Position numbers and translations under genes: made by a program | Notes under the pieces: model-generated | The model's input: the letters and a program-made list of their open reading frames with translations, nothing else | Database searches by the model: none | What the model was told of the DNA's origin: nothing | NCBI RefSeq assembly: GCF_003228315.1 | Contig: NZ_CP029693.1 | Span: 620,001-684,000 of the forward strand | DNA length: 64,000 bases | Reading direction: 5' to 3' | Origin: Pseudomonas putida | GTDB taxonomy: Bacteria; Pseudomonadota; Gammaproteobacteria; Pseudomonadales; Pseudomonadaceae | Shown here: piece after piece, positions 9,003 to 17,978 of the stretch | Layout of the letters: every line of letters starts with the position of its first letter | Numbering within the stretch: position 1 is the first letter of the stretch

Positions 9003-9086
9003 TGGCTCTGGATTCGAACCCTTGGGCGCATCCGGCTGTCTGGAATAAACAACGATCGAAATCCCTTTTGAACGAGGAGTCCGACC

Positions 9087-9935
9087 ATGTCCCATCCCGT
9101 GCTCAAGCCCGGCGCCGTGGCCGTCATCACCGGAGGTGCCGCCGGCATCGGGCTGGCCGCCGCCAAGCGCTTCGCCGCCCTCGGCATGCGCGTGTGCATT
9201 GCCGATCTGGGGGCGCAAAAACTGCTGGATGCCGCCGAGCAGATTGCCCAACTGACCCGTGCCGGTGCCGAAGATGTATTGGCCATCGAGGCTGATGTCA
9301 GTCGCGACGCCGACTTGGGCAACTTGCGCAAAGCGGTGTTGGAGCGTTTTGGCGCAGTTGACCTGCTGATGAGCAATGCCGGGATCCAGCCGCCGACCAC
9401 GGCGCTCGACAGCGCCAACTGGCAGCAGATGATCGAGGTCAATCTGTGGGGCGTCATTCGCAGCACACAGACGTTCGTTCCGGGAATGGTCGAGCAGGGG
9501 CGGTCGGGGCTGGTGATCATCACCGGCTCAAAGCAGGGCATCACCACGCCTCCCGGCAACCCGGCCTACAACGTGTCCAAGGCCGGGGTGAAAGTGTTCA
9601 GCGAGTCCCTGCAACATCAGTTGCGCAACACCCCGGGTTGCGCCATCAACGCCCATTTGCTGATCCCGGGCTTTGTCTTCACCGAACTCGCGGCCGGAGG
9701 GCGCAAGGACAAACCGGCCGGGGCCTGGACCTCGGAGCAGACCGTCGACTTCATGCTGGAGCGTCTGCAGGCCGGCGATTTCTACATCCTCTGCCCGGAC
9801 AATGATGTGCCCCGGGCACTGGATGAACGCCGAATCTTGTGGGCCGCGGGCGATATCGTGGAAAACCGCCCGCCGCTGTCACGCTGGCATGCCGATTACG
9901 GCGGCGCGTTCGAAGCGTTCGTTAAACGCCGATGA
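9087..9935 (+). CDS. Short-chain dehydrogenase/reductase
   Basis: 282 residues, with GAGGAG nine bases before the ATG. The Rossmann motif TGGAAGIG is at residues 15-22, the structural NAG in MSNAGIQPP, and the catalytic set is complete: Ser in IITGSKQG and Tyr-Lys in YNVSK. This is a classical cytoplasmic SDR that would interconvert an alcohol and a ketone or aldehyde with NAD(P)H. The substrate is unknown. It lies 84 bases downstream of the mechanosensitive channel and may share its transcript. A REP doublet follows. Confidence 0.88.
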   Translation: MSHPVLKPGAVAVITGGAAGIGLAAAKRFAALGMRVCIADLGAQKLLDAAEQIAQLTRAGAEDVLAIEADVSRDADLGNLRKAVLERFGAVDLLMSNAGIQPPTTALDSANWQQMIEVNLWGVIRSTQTFVPGMVEQGRSGLVIITGSKQGITTPPGNPAYNVSKAGVKVFSESLQHQLRNTPGCAINAHLLIPGFVFTELAAGGRKDKPAGAWTSEQTVDFMLERLQAGDFYILCPDNDVPRALDERRILWAAGDIVENRPPLSRWHADYGGAFEAFVKRR

Positions 9936-9946
9936 ACCGCGTCCCA

Positions 9947-10048
9947 CTGTAGGAGCGAGCCTGCTCGCGATGGACGTAAACGAAAACGCTGGCTGCCTGA
10001 ATGAACGCGTCGCCCGGAGGTTTTTCGCGAGCAGGCTCGCTCCTACAG
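9947..10048. repeat. REP doublet (BIME), subtype A, plus orientation
   Basis: Inverted REP cores at 9947-9971 and 10026-10048, joined by a segment starting GATGGACGTAAACG. The right core lacks the usual CATCGCGAG start (it reads TTTCGCGAG). Confidence 0.93.
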
Positions 10049-10079
10049 GGAATACGTCTTCCCGCCAGAAATAAAATGA

Positions 10080-10106
10080 TTGAAAAAAGATCTCATAAGC
10101 TATAAA
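10080..10106 (+). promoter_or_regulatory. Possible sigma-70 promoter of the GGDEF-EAL gene
   Basis: TTGAAA (10080-10085) and TATAAA (10101-10106) resemble -35 and -10 hexamers, but the spacer is only 15 bases. An apparently unused GGAGGAGG follows at 10108-10115. The assignment is tentative. Confidence 0.25.
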
Positions 10107-10178
10107 GGAGGAGGGACACCGGCACTTTGCTAGCAATTAGAAAAAGAGTACCGCCAGTTTCTGGCTCATGGAGCGCTG

Positions 10179-13067
10179 ATGAGTTTTCGTCAATTGACCG
10201 GTTCGCCGCGGCAATCGAACGACTGCGACCTGGTCGCATCTCAACTGATAGGGAATTCGGAGACTGCCGCGGTGGCATACGCCGGCAACGACGACATGAT
10301 CGAACAGCTGCTCGATTCCGCGCGGAACTGGCCCCATACCACGGCATGGGCCGTTTATCGCGCCGGCGAGCAAATGTATCTGGTCGGGCAGGGCGATCCA
10401 CAGGGGCAATGGCCCGCCAGCGTTTCCAATGAAGAATTCGACGCCTTTTGCCGCACCCGGCGCTTGCAACGCTGGCCGACCGGCAAAGGCGAAAGTGTGC
10501 TCGGCTGGCTGCTGGCGCCGCTCGACAATGACGCGCAGCCGGCGCTGGCCGAGTTTGCCCAGCGCCTGGGCATTCAGGTGCAGACCAACACCCTGGCCCG
10601 CGCACAGATCACCCAGCGTGTGCTGTATGAAATTACCTATCTGGCCAGTTCGACCCGCGACCGTTCAGTGTTCCTGGTCGGTGTGCATCAGTTGCTGGCC
10701 AGCCTGATCGACGCCGAGAACTTCTACCTCGCGCTCTACGACCCGCATACCCACAAGATCGACTACCCGTATTACGTCGACAAAATCGACGTCGATGCCC
10801 TGGAGTCCTCGAACTACGAATACCTCGATCCCAAGCGCCTGTCGTTGACCGGCCAGGTGCTGACGTCCGGCCAGCCGCTGCTGATCGATTCGGCCGGGAT
10901 TCTGGCGGCGCAGGCCGAAGGCCGCTTCTATTGCGTGGGTGATCGTCCCGAGTTCTGGATGGGCGCGCCGTTGAAAAATGCTTCCGATGAAGTGTTTGGC
11001 ATGCTCGCCATGCAGGTCTACGAGGTGTCTCGCACCTACAGCGCCGAAGACCGTGCGCTGTTTCTGGTGGTGGCCCGCCACGTAGCCATGGCCCTGGACC
11101 GGATTCTGCACCGCGAGGACCTGGAGCAGACGGTGATGCGGCGCACCCTGGAGTTGTCGGCGGTCAACGACGCCCTGCGCCAGGAAGTGGCCGAGCGCGA
11201 GCGTGCCGAGCACCTGCAGAGCGCGTTGTTCCAGATTGCCGAGCTGTCGAGCCAGCCAGGGGACATGACCGAGTTTTTCCAGACCCTGCATGGCATCGTC
11301 GGAGATCTGCTGTTCGCACAGAACTTCTATATCGCGATGTTCGACGACGCCACCGGCGAGGTGACCTTTCCCTATTACGTCGATGAGCGGCAGACCGTCT
11401 GCCCGACGGCGCGTCGTGGGCGCAGGGGCCTGACCGAGTACGTGATCCGCCAGCGCCGACCCTGTCTGGTTGACTACGATGAGGCTGATCGACTGAATGC
11501 CCAGGGTGAAATCGAAATCGACGAGGCGGTGCGGGCCTATTCCTGGCTCGGCATTCCGCTGTTCGATGGCGATGGGGTGCGCGGCGTCCTGGCGGTGCAG
11601 AGTTATACCTCGCAGGTGAGCTACAGCCAGCGTGACCAGGAACTGCTGACCTTCGTGTCACGGCATATCGATACGGCGTTGTCGCGCCGTACTGCCGCCG
11701 AAGCGATCCATGCCGCCAATCTCAAACTCGAAGCCCGGGTGCAGAACCGGACTCGCGAGCTGGACCATGCCAACGCCAAGTTGCAACACGAAAACTCCCA
11801 CGATGCCCTGACCGGGCTGGCCAACCGTACGTACCTGCAACAGCGCCTCAACCTCGCCTGGTCGCACTTCGAAAGCGACGGCGGGCAACTGGCGGTGATG
11901 TTCATCGACCTGGATCGCTTCAAAATGGTCAACGACAGTTTCGGCCACCATTTCGGTGACCTGCTGTTGATGCACGCCGCCCATCGCTTGCGCAGTTGCC
12001 TGCGGGAAACCGACATGCTGGCCCGCCTGGGGGGCGATGAATTTTCAGTGTTGGCGCCCGAGGCTCCGATGGAGACGCTGATCGAAATCGGCGAACGGAT
12101 CCTCGCGGCGTTCGACCTGCCGTTTTTCATCAATGGCCATCAGGTGTTTTCCTCCTGCAGCATCGGCATCGTCAGCGCCGACAGTCAGTTCCACAACGAG
12201 CCGGCAGACTTGCTGCGCGATGCCGATGCAGCGATGTACCGGGTCAAGAGCGCCGGGCGCGACAGTTATGCGGTGTTCAACCAGGAAGTGCGCCGCGAGG
12301 TGAACGATCAGGTCGAGCGGGAAGGGGCCTTGCGCAATGCGCTCAAGCGCACTGACGAGCTGCTGCCGTATTTCCAGCCGATCGTCAGTGTCGAAACCGG
12401 TGAACTGTTGGCCCTTGAAGCCTTGATCCGCTGGCATCAGCCGGGCGGTCGGGTGATTGCGCCGGGCGAGTTTTTGCCGGACGTCGAAGGCCTGCGCCTG
12501 ATCGGTCGACTGGACCTGTACATGCTCACCCGCATCGCGGTGATCCTCGCCCAGCCCGAGCACGCCAACTGGCCGGCGGTGCACGTCAATTGCTCCAGCT
12601 ACAGCATGGCTCGCCCGGAATTCGCCGGGGAGGTGCTGGCGCTGTTGGCGCGGCACGGGGTCGAGCCGTCGCGGATCTGCCTGGAATTGACCGAAGGCGC
12701 GCTGGTGGCCGAGCCCGCCATTGCCCGCCTGACCATGCAGCAGTTGGCCGACAACGGCATGTCGGTGGTGCTCGATGACTTCGGCGCGGGCTTCTCATCC
12801 CTGAGCTATGTGCACCAATACCGCTTCAGCGGCTTGAAGATCGACAAGTCGTTCATCCTCGAACTGACCAGCAGCCCGCGCAGTCGCGCCATCGTGCGGG
12901 CCATCGTGCGCATGGCCGAATCGCTGGACCTCAGTGTGGTGGCCGAAGGGGTCGAGAATGAAGAGACCCTGAACCTGCTGCGCGACATGGGCGCGGGGCA
13001 GGCCCAGGGTTACTACTTTGCCAAGCCGATGAGCCTGGAGGCGTTGCTGGCCAGCTCACTCCTGTGA
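10179..13067 (+). CDS. GAF-GAF-GGDEF-EAL cyclic-di-GMP turnover protein
   Basis: 962 residues; the ATG follows GGAG at five bases. After a variable head come two GAF-like domains (about residues 145-310 and 345-510) that share the motif sequence N/D-FY-x-A-xx-D, then a short coiled coil, a GGDEF domain (GGDEF near residue 618, preceded at five residues by an RETD inhibitory site) and an EAL domain (EAL near 747, then LELTEG, DDFGAGFSS, LKIDKSFI and AEGVEN). All signature residues of both enzymes look intact, so it could both make and break cyclic di-GMP. No membrane segment is seen, so it is probably cytoplasmic and controlled by small ligands or partners through the GAF domains. Confidence 0.95.
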   Translation: MSFRQLTGSPRQSNDCDLVASQLIGNSETAAVAYAGNDDMIEQLLDSARNWPHTTAWAVYRAGEQMYLVGQGDPQGQWPASVSNEEFDAFCRTRRLQRWPTGKGESVLGWLLAPLDNDAQPALAEFAQRLGIQVQTNTLARAQITQRVLYEITYLASSTRDRSVFLVGVHQLLASLIDAENFYLALYDPHTHKIDYPYYVDKIDVDALESSNYEYLDPKRLSLTGQVLTSGQPLLIDSAGILAAQAEGRFYCVGDRPEFWMGAPLKNASDEVFGMLAMQVYEVSRTYSAEDRALFLVVARHVAMALDRILHREDLEQTVMRRTLELSAVNDALRQEVAERERAEHLQSALFQIAELSSQPGDMTEFFQTLHGIVGDLLFAQNFYIAMFDDATGEVTFPYYVDERQTVCPTARRGRRGLTEYVIRQRRPCLVDYDEADRLNAQGEIEIDEAVRAYSWLGIPLFDGDGVRGVLAVQSYTSQVSYSQRDQELLTFVSRHIDTALSRRTAAEAIHAANLKLEARVQNRTRELDHANAKLQHENSHDALTGLANRTYLQQRLNLAWSHFESDGGQLAVMFIDLDRFKMVNDSFGHHFGDLLLMHAAHRLRSCLRETDMLARLGGDEFSVLAPEAPMETLIEIGERILAAFDLPFFINGHQVFSSCSIGIVSADSQFHNEPADLLRDADAAMYRVKSAGRDSYAVFNQEVRREVNDQVEREGALRNALKRTDELLPYFQPIVSVETGELLALEALIRWHQPGGRVIAPGEFLPDVEGLRLIGRLDLYMLTRIAVILAQPEHANWPAVHVNCSSYSMARPEFAGEVLALLARHGVEPSRICLELTEGALVAEPAIARLTMQQLADNGMSVVLDDFGAGFSSLSYVHQYRFSGLKIDKSFILELTSSPRSRAIVRAIVRMAESLDLSVVAEGVENEETLNLLRDMGAGQAQGYYFAKPMSLEALLASSLL

Positions 13068-13068
13068 A

Positions 13069-13238
13069 CTGTAGGAGCGAGCATGCTCGCGATGGGCGTC
13101 AACGATAACGATGGGCACCTGATGCCCCTCGGTGTTCCTGACTCCATCGCGAGCAGGCTCGCTCCTACATGGGGCGGTGGGGTGCCAGGTGTCCCGCGTT
13201 ATCGTTGGCGTCCATCGCGAGCAGGCTCGCTCCTACAC
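13069..13238. repeat. REP triplet: one full subtype A unit plus an inverted half unit
   Basis: Three REP cores: plus orientation at 13069-13093, minus at 13144-13169 and minus at 13212-13238. The first two form a normal doublet. The third, with its preceding GCGTTATCGTTGGCGTCC, matches the left half of another unit in the opposite direction. It lies between convergent genes. Confidence 0.93.
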
Positions 13239-13252
13239 AGGGCGGTGGGGTG

Positions 13253-14203
13253 TCAGGGGACCTGCGTCAGGGACGTCGGTTGGTCCGGGGCCTGGTCGGT
13301 CGGCACTTCCTTCCAGCTGTCATCCGGGTCGAACAGCTTCATCGACAACGCCACTTTTTCACCGTTGGGCCCCAGGTCTTTCTCGAACACCTGCCCGTCA
13401 TGGCTGATCATGAAACTCATGACCCCGGTGTCATCGTATTTCGCCGGCCAGGCGATCAGCGCGAAGCCACGGCTCATCTTGTCGCCGATCAGGTAGCTGT
13501 AGGCGCCACCCGGTGCCGACGGGCCTTGTCCCTTGAGGATGCGGAAGTGGTAGCCATGCCAGTCTTCCAGGGTCGAGGCGTTGCCGAACAACGGGCCCAA
13601 CGGACTGATCTGGCCGCTGTCGTCGTCCGCCCAATAGAGACCGTCATGTTCGCCGGGCGTGCTGAAGATTTTCTGCGCGTATTCCAGCGCACCGTCGCCG
13701 TCATGGTCCTGGGTCGCATATTCCATCTGGGCGTCGTGATAGGTCAGCACCGACTGCACCGTCGAGAGTTCGTTGCGGCCGATCCGGCGGGCACGGATTT
13801 CAACGGCGCCGGCCTTCATGTCGAAGCGCCAGCCGTTCTTGTCCTTGACCATCGGTATGGGCATCGTCCAGTTGTCAGGGCCGACCGCGAGGATGGCCTT
13901 GCGATCACTGGGTTTCTCGATCTGGTGTTGCTCGTGGTACTGCTTCAAAAACGCGTCCACATCCTCGCGCTGCACACCTTCACGGGGAACCACGTTGCGC
14001 CAGTCCTCGCCCAGCAACTCGGTCAGGCGCGCCTGATCGGCGTGCTCGGTACCCAGCGCCTTGACGAACGCTTCGGCGGCCTTTTCCGGAGTAGAGAACG
14101 CTTCCTGCGCCGTCGCGACGGCCGACCACAAAAGGCTTGCGGTGAGCGCCAGGGCAGGCGCCAGCAGGTTCATGAATACTTTGACTCGACGTGGATTGTT
14201 CAC
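13253..14203 (-). CDS. DUF2950 family exported protein
   Basis: 316 residues with a signal peptide (positive start RRVKVF, hydrophobic core LLAPALALTASLLWSAVA, cleavage near ATAQEA). The mature protein has features of the DUF2950 family, including FSTPEKAAEAFVKAL near the N-terminus and GGAYSYLIGDKMSRGFALIAWPA late in the chain, where Gly/Tyr-rich segments recur in relatives. The start codon overlaps the stop of the DUF3300 gene by four bases (ATGA), so the two are translationally coupled and probably work together in the periplasm. No biochemical role is known for the family. Confidence 0.85.
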   Translation of the reverse strand: MNNPRRVKVFMNLLAPALALTASLLWSAVATAQEAFSTPEKAAEAFVKALGTEHADQARLTELLGEDWRNVVPREGVQREDVDAFLKQYHEQHQIEKPSDRKAILAVGPDNWTMPIPMVKDKNGWRFDMKAGAVEIRARRIGRNELSTVQSVLTYHDAQMEYATQDHDGDGALEYAQKIFSTPGEHDGLYWADDDSGQISPLGPLFGNASTLEDWHGYHFRILKGQGPSAPGGAYSYLIGDKMSRGFALIAWPAKYDDTGVMSFMISHDGQVFEKDLGPNGEKVALSMKLFDPDDSWKEVPTDQAPDQPTSLTQVP

Positions 14204-15804
14204 CGGCGACCTCCCCCCCTTCCCGAACGCATTGGCGCAGACGGCCTGCTGACCTGGTGACCGCCTCCGCGCATGCCGCTTGGGCGCTGGGCGGAAGCCT
14301 GGCTGGCCCGACCGCGCAGAGCTTGTGCATTGGATTGAGACGGTGAGCGCGCACCGGCGAAGGCATTGTTACGCGCACTGCCGGGGCTGGCGGCCGGTCG
14401 TTTCTGAAAGTTCTGACGCGCCTGAGTGGAGTCCTGCCTGCGTTGATTCACTTGAGCGTCCTGTCTCCTGGGCTGTTGGTTATCGCGAACGTGCCTCTCG
14501 CCACCCTGGTTTCTATTGGCTATCTGGTTTCTGTCGCCACCCTGGTTTCTGTTGGCGATCTGATTCCTGTCCAGGCCCTGGCCCCTGTCCGCCGTCCGGG
14601 GTCTGTCTGTGCCGCCTTGCAAGCGGTTGCGGTCGCCCATCCCGGACTGCGCCTGCCGCGCCTGTTGACGGGCCTCGCGGTTGGTAGTGGCGGGTCGTTC
14701 GAAACCACTGCGGTCCATGGCACCGCGGGCCTTTTCACGGGCCTGGGCGCGCTGGGCGTTGTCGCCGCGAAAGGCCTGGCGCTGCTCGGCACCGTTGAGT
14801 TGGCGGCCGAATTGCTGACGGCTGCGGTTGTCGCGGTAGGGCACGCCATCGCGGTGCGCGGCGTTGTGCTGCCAGCGGTTACTGTTGATCTGGTTGTTGC
14901 GGTTGATGTTGTTGTAGCGATTGACGTCGATGTCGACGTCGTTGTTACCCCAATCGCAGTCACCCCACAATGAGCCGATGATCGCAACGCCCGTGCCGAA
15001 CGCCAGCCCGGCCATCAAGGCCTGCCCGGGGTAATAGGCCGGTGGCGGCGGATAATAGACGGGAGGCGAGGCCGGGTAGGCCCAGGTGCCGTAGGTGGTG
15101 GTCGGGTTGTAGGTGGGCACGTACACCACCTGTGGATCGGCCGGCTGGATAACGATGGTGGAAGAGCTGCTGGCCGGCGCGGGGGCCGGGGCTGAAGACG
15201 AGGATGTACTGGATTCGGGAGCCGGTGCTGCCGGCGTTATGTTCTGCACCGTGACGTTCTGGTACTGGTTGCTCTGCAGGTTGCCCGCGGCCTGGGCCTG
15301 ACGCCGCAAGCGCTGGACGCTGGCCATCACATCGTCGGGCTGGGCCAGGAAGGCATCACCCAGGCGCTGCACCCAGACCGGGTCCTGACCCAGGGTCGCC
15401 AGCACCTGCGGAAAGGCGACCAGCGACTGGACACTCGGGTCCCAGGGCTGATTCGCCACCTTCTTGACGGCGTCATCGCCCGTGGCTTTCGGATTGGCCT
15501 TGGACCAGGTGACGGCTTCGGCGACTTCCCCGGGATAGGTGCTGGCCATCAACAGTTGGGCCAGCAGCGGATCCGGATAAAGCGCAATGGGCGCCGTCAT
15601 CTGATCGAGCTGCTCCTGGTTGAACACCGGGTCTTTGGCCTGCGCCGCAGCGGGTGCCGCGTCGGTTGCGGCAGGGGTAGATGCCGGTACCGGGGCAGGG
15701 GCGGCGGGTGCCGTATCCCCGGCCTGCGCCAGGCAGGTAACACCATTCATCAACACTACGACCGACAACGCGTAGAACAATGGAATGCGCATCGTGCTCT
15801 CCAT
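14200..15804 (-). CDS. DUF3300 family exported protein with Asn/Arg/Gln-rich repeat tail
   Basis: 534 residues. A signal peptide (LFYALSVVVLMNGVTCLAQA) and an Ala/Pro-rich linker lead into the DUF3300 domain at about residues 60-190 (QLDQMTAPIALYPDPLLAQLL, with WSKANP and QSLVAFPQVLATLGQ). A Pro/Tyr-rich stretch and one short hydrophobic segment near 265 follow. The last 240 residues are low complexity, rich in Arg, Asn and Gln, with two tandem copies of DRNQIANRNQGG. The tail looks disordered and strongly basic, as in proteins that bind polymers or the cell wall. It is coupled to the DUF2950 gene by an ATGA overlap. Function is unknown. Confidence 0.85.
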   Translation of the reverse strand: MESTMRIPLFYALSVVVLMNGVTCLAQAGDTAPAAPAPVPASTPAATDAAPAAAQAKDPVFNQEQLDQMTAPIALYPDPLLAQLLMASTYPGEVAEAVTWSKANPKATGDDAVKKVANQPWDPSVQSLVAFPQVLATLGQDPVWVQRLGDAFLAQPDDVMASVQRLRRQAQAAGNLQSNQYQNVTVQNITPAAPAPESSTSSSSAPAPAPASSSSTIVIQPADPQVVYVPTYNPTTTYGTWAYPASPPVYYPPPPAYYPGQALMAGLAFGTGVAIIGSLWGDCDWGNNDVDIDVNRYNNINRNNQINSNRWQHNAAHRDGVPYRDNRSRQQFGRQLNGAEQRQAFRGDNAQRAQAREKARGAMDRSGFERPATTNREARQQARQAQSGMGDRNRLQGGTDRPRTADRGQGLDRNQIANRNQGGDRNQIANRNQGGERHVRDNQQPRRQDAQVNQRRQDSTQARQNFQKRPAASPGSARNNAFAGARSPSQSNAQALRGRASQASAQRPSGMRGGGHQVSRPSAPMRSGRGGGRR

Positions 15805-15853
15805 ATCTTTCGATCAATTTCCACAGTTCGGTGCACAACCCGAATGCCCACCT

Positions 15854-16108
15854 TCAGTACTTGATATCCCTGGCTTTTTGACGGCCTTCACGCCGGGTCT
15901 CTCGTTTATCCTGCCGGCATTTCGGGTTGCTCTTGGCGTCGGCCGCTCGACAATCCTGATTGGTCTGGCGCGCATCCTGACGGGTTTCCTGCCGGGTATC
16001 GCGCGCGGCGCGGCGCTTTTCGGAGCGATCGGTGGCGGCCCAGGTTGCACCGTTCACCAACAGCAGAAAAATCATCGCCAGCCAAACCGGCATCCTTGGC
16101 ATTTTCAT
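15854..16108 (-). CDS. Small Arg-rich exported protein, unknown function
   Basis: The start at 16108 is chosen because GGGAG lies seven bases upstream; this gives 84 residues. A signal peptide (MPVWLAMIFLLLVNGATWA) is followed by a mature part of about 60 residues that is nearly all charged or polar, with many Arg, Lys, Asp and Gln (RRAARDTRQETRQDARQ) and two Cys. Its composition resembles the basic tail of the DUF3300 protein encoded 50 bases downstream in the same direction, so the three genes may form one envelope operon. I do not recognise a family. Confidence 0.65.
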   Translation of the reverse strand: MKMPRMPVWLAMIFLLLVNGATWAATDRSEKRRAARDTRQETRQDARQTNQDCRAADAKSNPKCRQDKRETRREGRQKARDIKY

Positions 16109-16207
16109 GATTCGATCTCCCATGAACCCGGTATTTCAGTACAGCTGATTTTCCGATTGTCTGCCGGGTAAACACCGGCCATTCATCCCTATTGCACAGC
16201 AATGGAT

Positions 16208-16879
16208 CTATTGCGGGCGCAGCAAATGAGCATTGTGGTCGATGAGGGTTTGCAGGATTTCCACCGAGCCATTGATGGCGAACTGAGCGCCCATGCACAC
16301 CAGCAAAAAGCCCATCAGGCGCGAAATGGCTTCAATGCCCGACTGGCCCATGATTTTCATGATGAAACCGGAGCAACGCAGGCATATCCAGAGAATCAGC
16401 GCCGTCAGGAGAAAGATCAGCGGCGGGGCCACCAACAACACCCAGGGCGGGAAAAACGTATTGTTTTTGATGGTGGCGGCCGAGCTGATGATCATCGCAA
16501 TGGTGCCGGGCCCGGCCGTACTGGGCATGGCCAGCGGGATAAAGGCAAACGTCGGCTCTTCGGCTGCGCTACCGGGGACGGAGGGTTGAGGTGGCGGCGG
16601 AAACAGCATCTTCAGGCCCATGATCACCAGAATCCCGCCTCCGGCCATGCGCAGGCCCGGTATTGAAATATTGAAGGCATCCATGACAAGCGCACCGATG
16701 TAGTAGGTGACCGCCATGATCAGAAAGACATAAAACGACGTCAGGAAAGCCTGGGTGTCCTTTTCCTTTTGACTCAGCCCCTTGCTCAGGGCGAGAAACA
16801 GCGCAACGGTGGTGGGAGGGTTGGTCAACGGCAGCAGTGCCAGCAACCCGAGCCCGATAGCATTGAACAGATCTGTCAT
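16208..16879 (-). CDS. MarC family integral membrane protein
   Basis: 223 residues with six predicted membrane segments. The motif [17 protein letters not shown] near the N-terminus and its counterpart [19 protein letters not shown] in the second half mark the internal duplication typical of MarC/UPF0056 proteins. A Pro-rich loop ([11 protein letters not shown]) separates the halves. It acts in the inner membrane; the family has no settled transport substrate despite its historic link to multiple antibiotic resistance. Confidence 0.88.
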   Translation of the reverse strand: MTDLFNAIGLGLLALLPLTNPPTTVALFLALSKGLSQKEKDTQAFLTSFYVFLIMAVTYYIGALVMDAFNISIPGLRMAGGGILVIMGLKMLFPPPPQPSVPGSAAEEPTFAFIPLAMPSTAGPGTIAMIISSAATIKNNTFFPPWVLLVAPPLIFLLTALILWICLRCSGFIMKIMGQSGIEAISRLMGFLLVCMGAQFAINGSVEILQTLIDHNAHLLRPQ

Positions 16880-16916
16880 ATCGAGCCCGGGTCCTCTTTT
16901 TCAGGTCATGCGTTCT

Positions 16917-17495
16917 CTAGCGTGATGTCTGGACCTGCAGCACTTCGGTATAAACGGCGTCCACCGTCTGGCCCACCTTGAGTTTTTTCATGCGTTCCTG
17001 AAGTTGTGGATCCTCGACTTTCACGACCTTGAGCTTGCCCTCAGGCGGCATCAGCGTGACTTCGTGGGTTTTCAGGTCGACCTTGGTGATCTTCGAGGTG
17101 ACCTTGACCTGGCGCACCGCTTCGCCGCCCGGGTTGGGGTTGTCCTTGGTCGAGCGCACGGTCATCGCTTCTTTGCTGACACTCGGCGCGCCGCCGACTT
17201 CGGTGTCCAGCACATACGCGACCGAGCGAATCACCTGGATATCGACTTTGTCGCCGACTTTGAGGTTGTGCAGGTTTTTCGCCTGGTCAGTGAGTTGCAG
17301 GGGGACCGGTTGTTTGTCGGGACCTTCGATGGTGACCTGATAGTTCGCCGGATCGACGGCCAGTACCTGCGACACGATATGCCCTTCAATGGCGCGACTG
17401 CCCAGCGGGATGTCGGCGGCGTGGGCCGTGAGGCAGGCAGTTGAGAACAGTGAGGCGAGGGCTACGGCAGATGCAAGGGAACGGATGGGTTTCAT
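16917..17495 (-). CDS. Periplasmic protein of unknown function
   Basis: 192 residues with a clear signal peptide (SLASAVALASLFSTACLTAHA, cleavage before ADIPLG). The mature chain contains two similar halves: each has a VxSxxxxVDxxxxxVTxxxP unit (VSQVLAVDPANYQVTIEGP and TSKITKVDLKTHEVTLMPP) followed by a KVGDKV or KVGQTV turn. This suggests a duplicated small beta-barrel. It lies 37 bases upstream of, and in the same direction as, the MarC gene. I do not recognise a named family. Confidence 0.75.
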   Translation of the reverse strand: MKPIRSLASAVALASLFSTACLTAHAADIPLGSRAIEGHIVSQVLAVDPANYQVTIEGPDKQPVPLQLTDQAKNLHNLKVGDKVDIQVIRSVAYVLDTEVGGAPSVSKEAMTVRSTKDNPNPGGEAVRQVKVTSKITKVDLKTHEVTLMPPEGKLKVVKVEDPQLQERMKKLKVGQTVDAVYTEVLQVQTSR

Positions 17496-17552
17496 AAGCC
17501 TGCTTTTCCATGTGTAGGTTAGACCGCACGAATCCAGCTAAAGGCCCTGCAA

Positions 17553-17915
17553 TTACTCGAAGTGCTCGATGTTGACCGTATCGCCTGACTTCATATTCAG
17601 CTGCGCGCGGATATCTTCGAACATCAGGTCATAGTGTTTGTGCATTGAGCCGATGTTGCTCATCGACTTGGGAATGCCGTACTTCTCGGCGATTTGCGTC
17701 ACGTTCCTGGCGAAGTTGTAGGCCTCCTCCTTGGGCAGGAAAAACTTTTCGTCCATGTCCTTGCCCTGGATGCTGCCGTGCATACGAAACAGCATGCCTT
17801 TGCCTTGCTTGGGGTCCTGATTGATCTCGTAATTGAGGTGGATGTTGTAGCTGACATCTTTGTCGTTCAGCGCATGGCGCTCGATGTGCAGGTGACCTGG
17901 CTCGAACATGGCCAT
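17553..17915 (-). CDS. DUF5064-like small cytoplasmic protein
   Basis: 120 residues without signal peptide or membrane segment. It starts MAMFEPGHLHIER and contains a beta-rich first half with YNIHLNYEI and GMLFRMHGSIQGKDMDEKFFL, which resembles DUF5064 proteins known mainly from pseudomonads. The second ATG (two codons in) could also be the start. Role unknown. It lies 57 bases upstream of the periplasmic protein gene. Confidence 0.65.
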   Translation of the reverse strand: MAMFEPGHLHIERHALNDKDVSYNIHLNYEINQDPKQGKGMLFRMHGSIQGKDMDEKFFLPKEEAYNFARNVTQIAEKYGIPKSMSNIGSMHKHYDLMFEDIRAQLNMKSGDTVNIEHFE

Positions 17916-17940
17916 TTTCTTTTCCCCTTTGGATTGCCGT

Positions 17941-17972
17941 GTTCCGGGGCAGGGGATGAGCCTGCCCAGAAC
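17941..17972 (-). terminator. Hairpin downstream of arcC
   Basis: GGGCAGG (17947-17953) pairs with CCTGCCC (17961-17967) and the stem extends outward through GTTC/GAAC. It starts seven bases beyond the arcC stop. There is no U-tract, so it is at best a weak or factor-assisted terminator or an mRNA-stabilising 3' hairpin. Confidence 0.45.
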
Positions 17973-17978
17973 TTGGTT

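Noticed and set aside
10127..10432. 101-codon frame starting TTG after GGAGGAGG
   Set aside because: It overlaps the GGDEF-EAL gene almost fully in another frame and has no domain; the strong SD-like stretch may be chance or an unused leader.
13069..13238. Repeat cluster resembling a CRISPR array
   Set aside because: Only three REP copies in alternating orientation, no regular spacers; REP units occur singly across the window.
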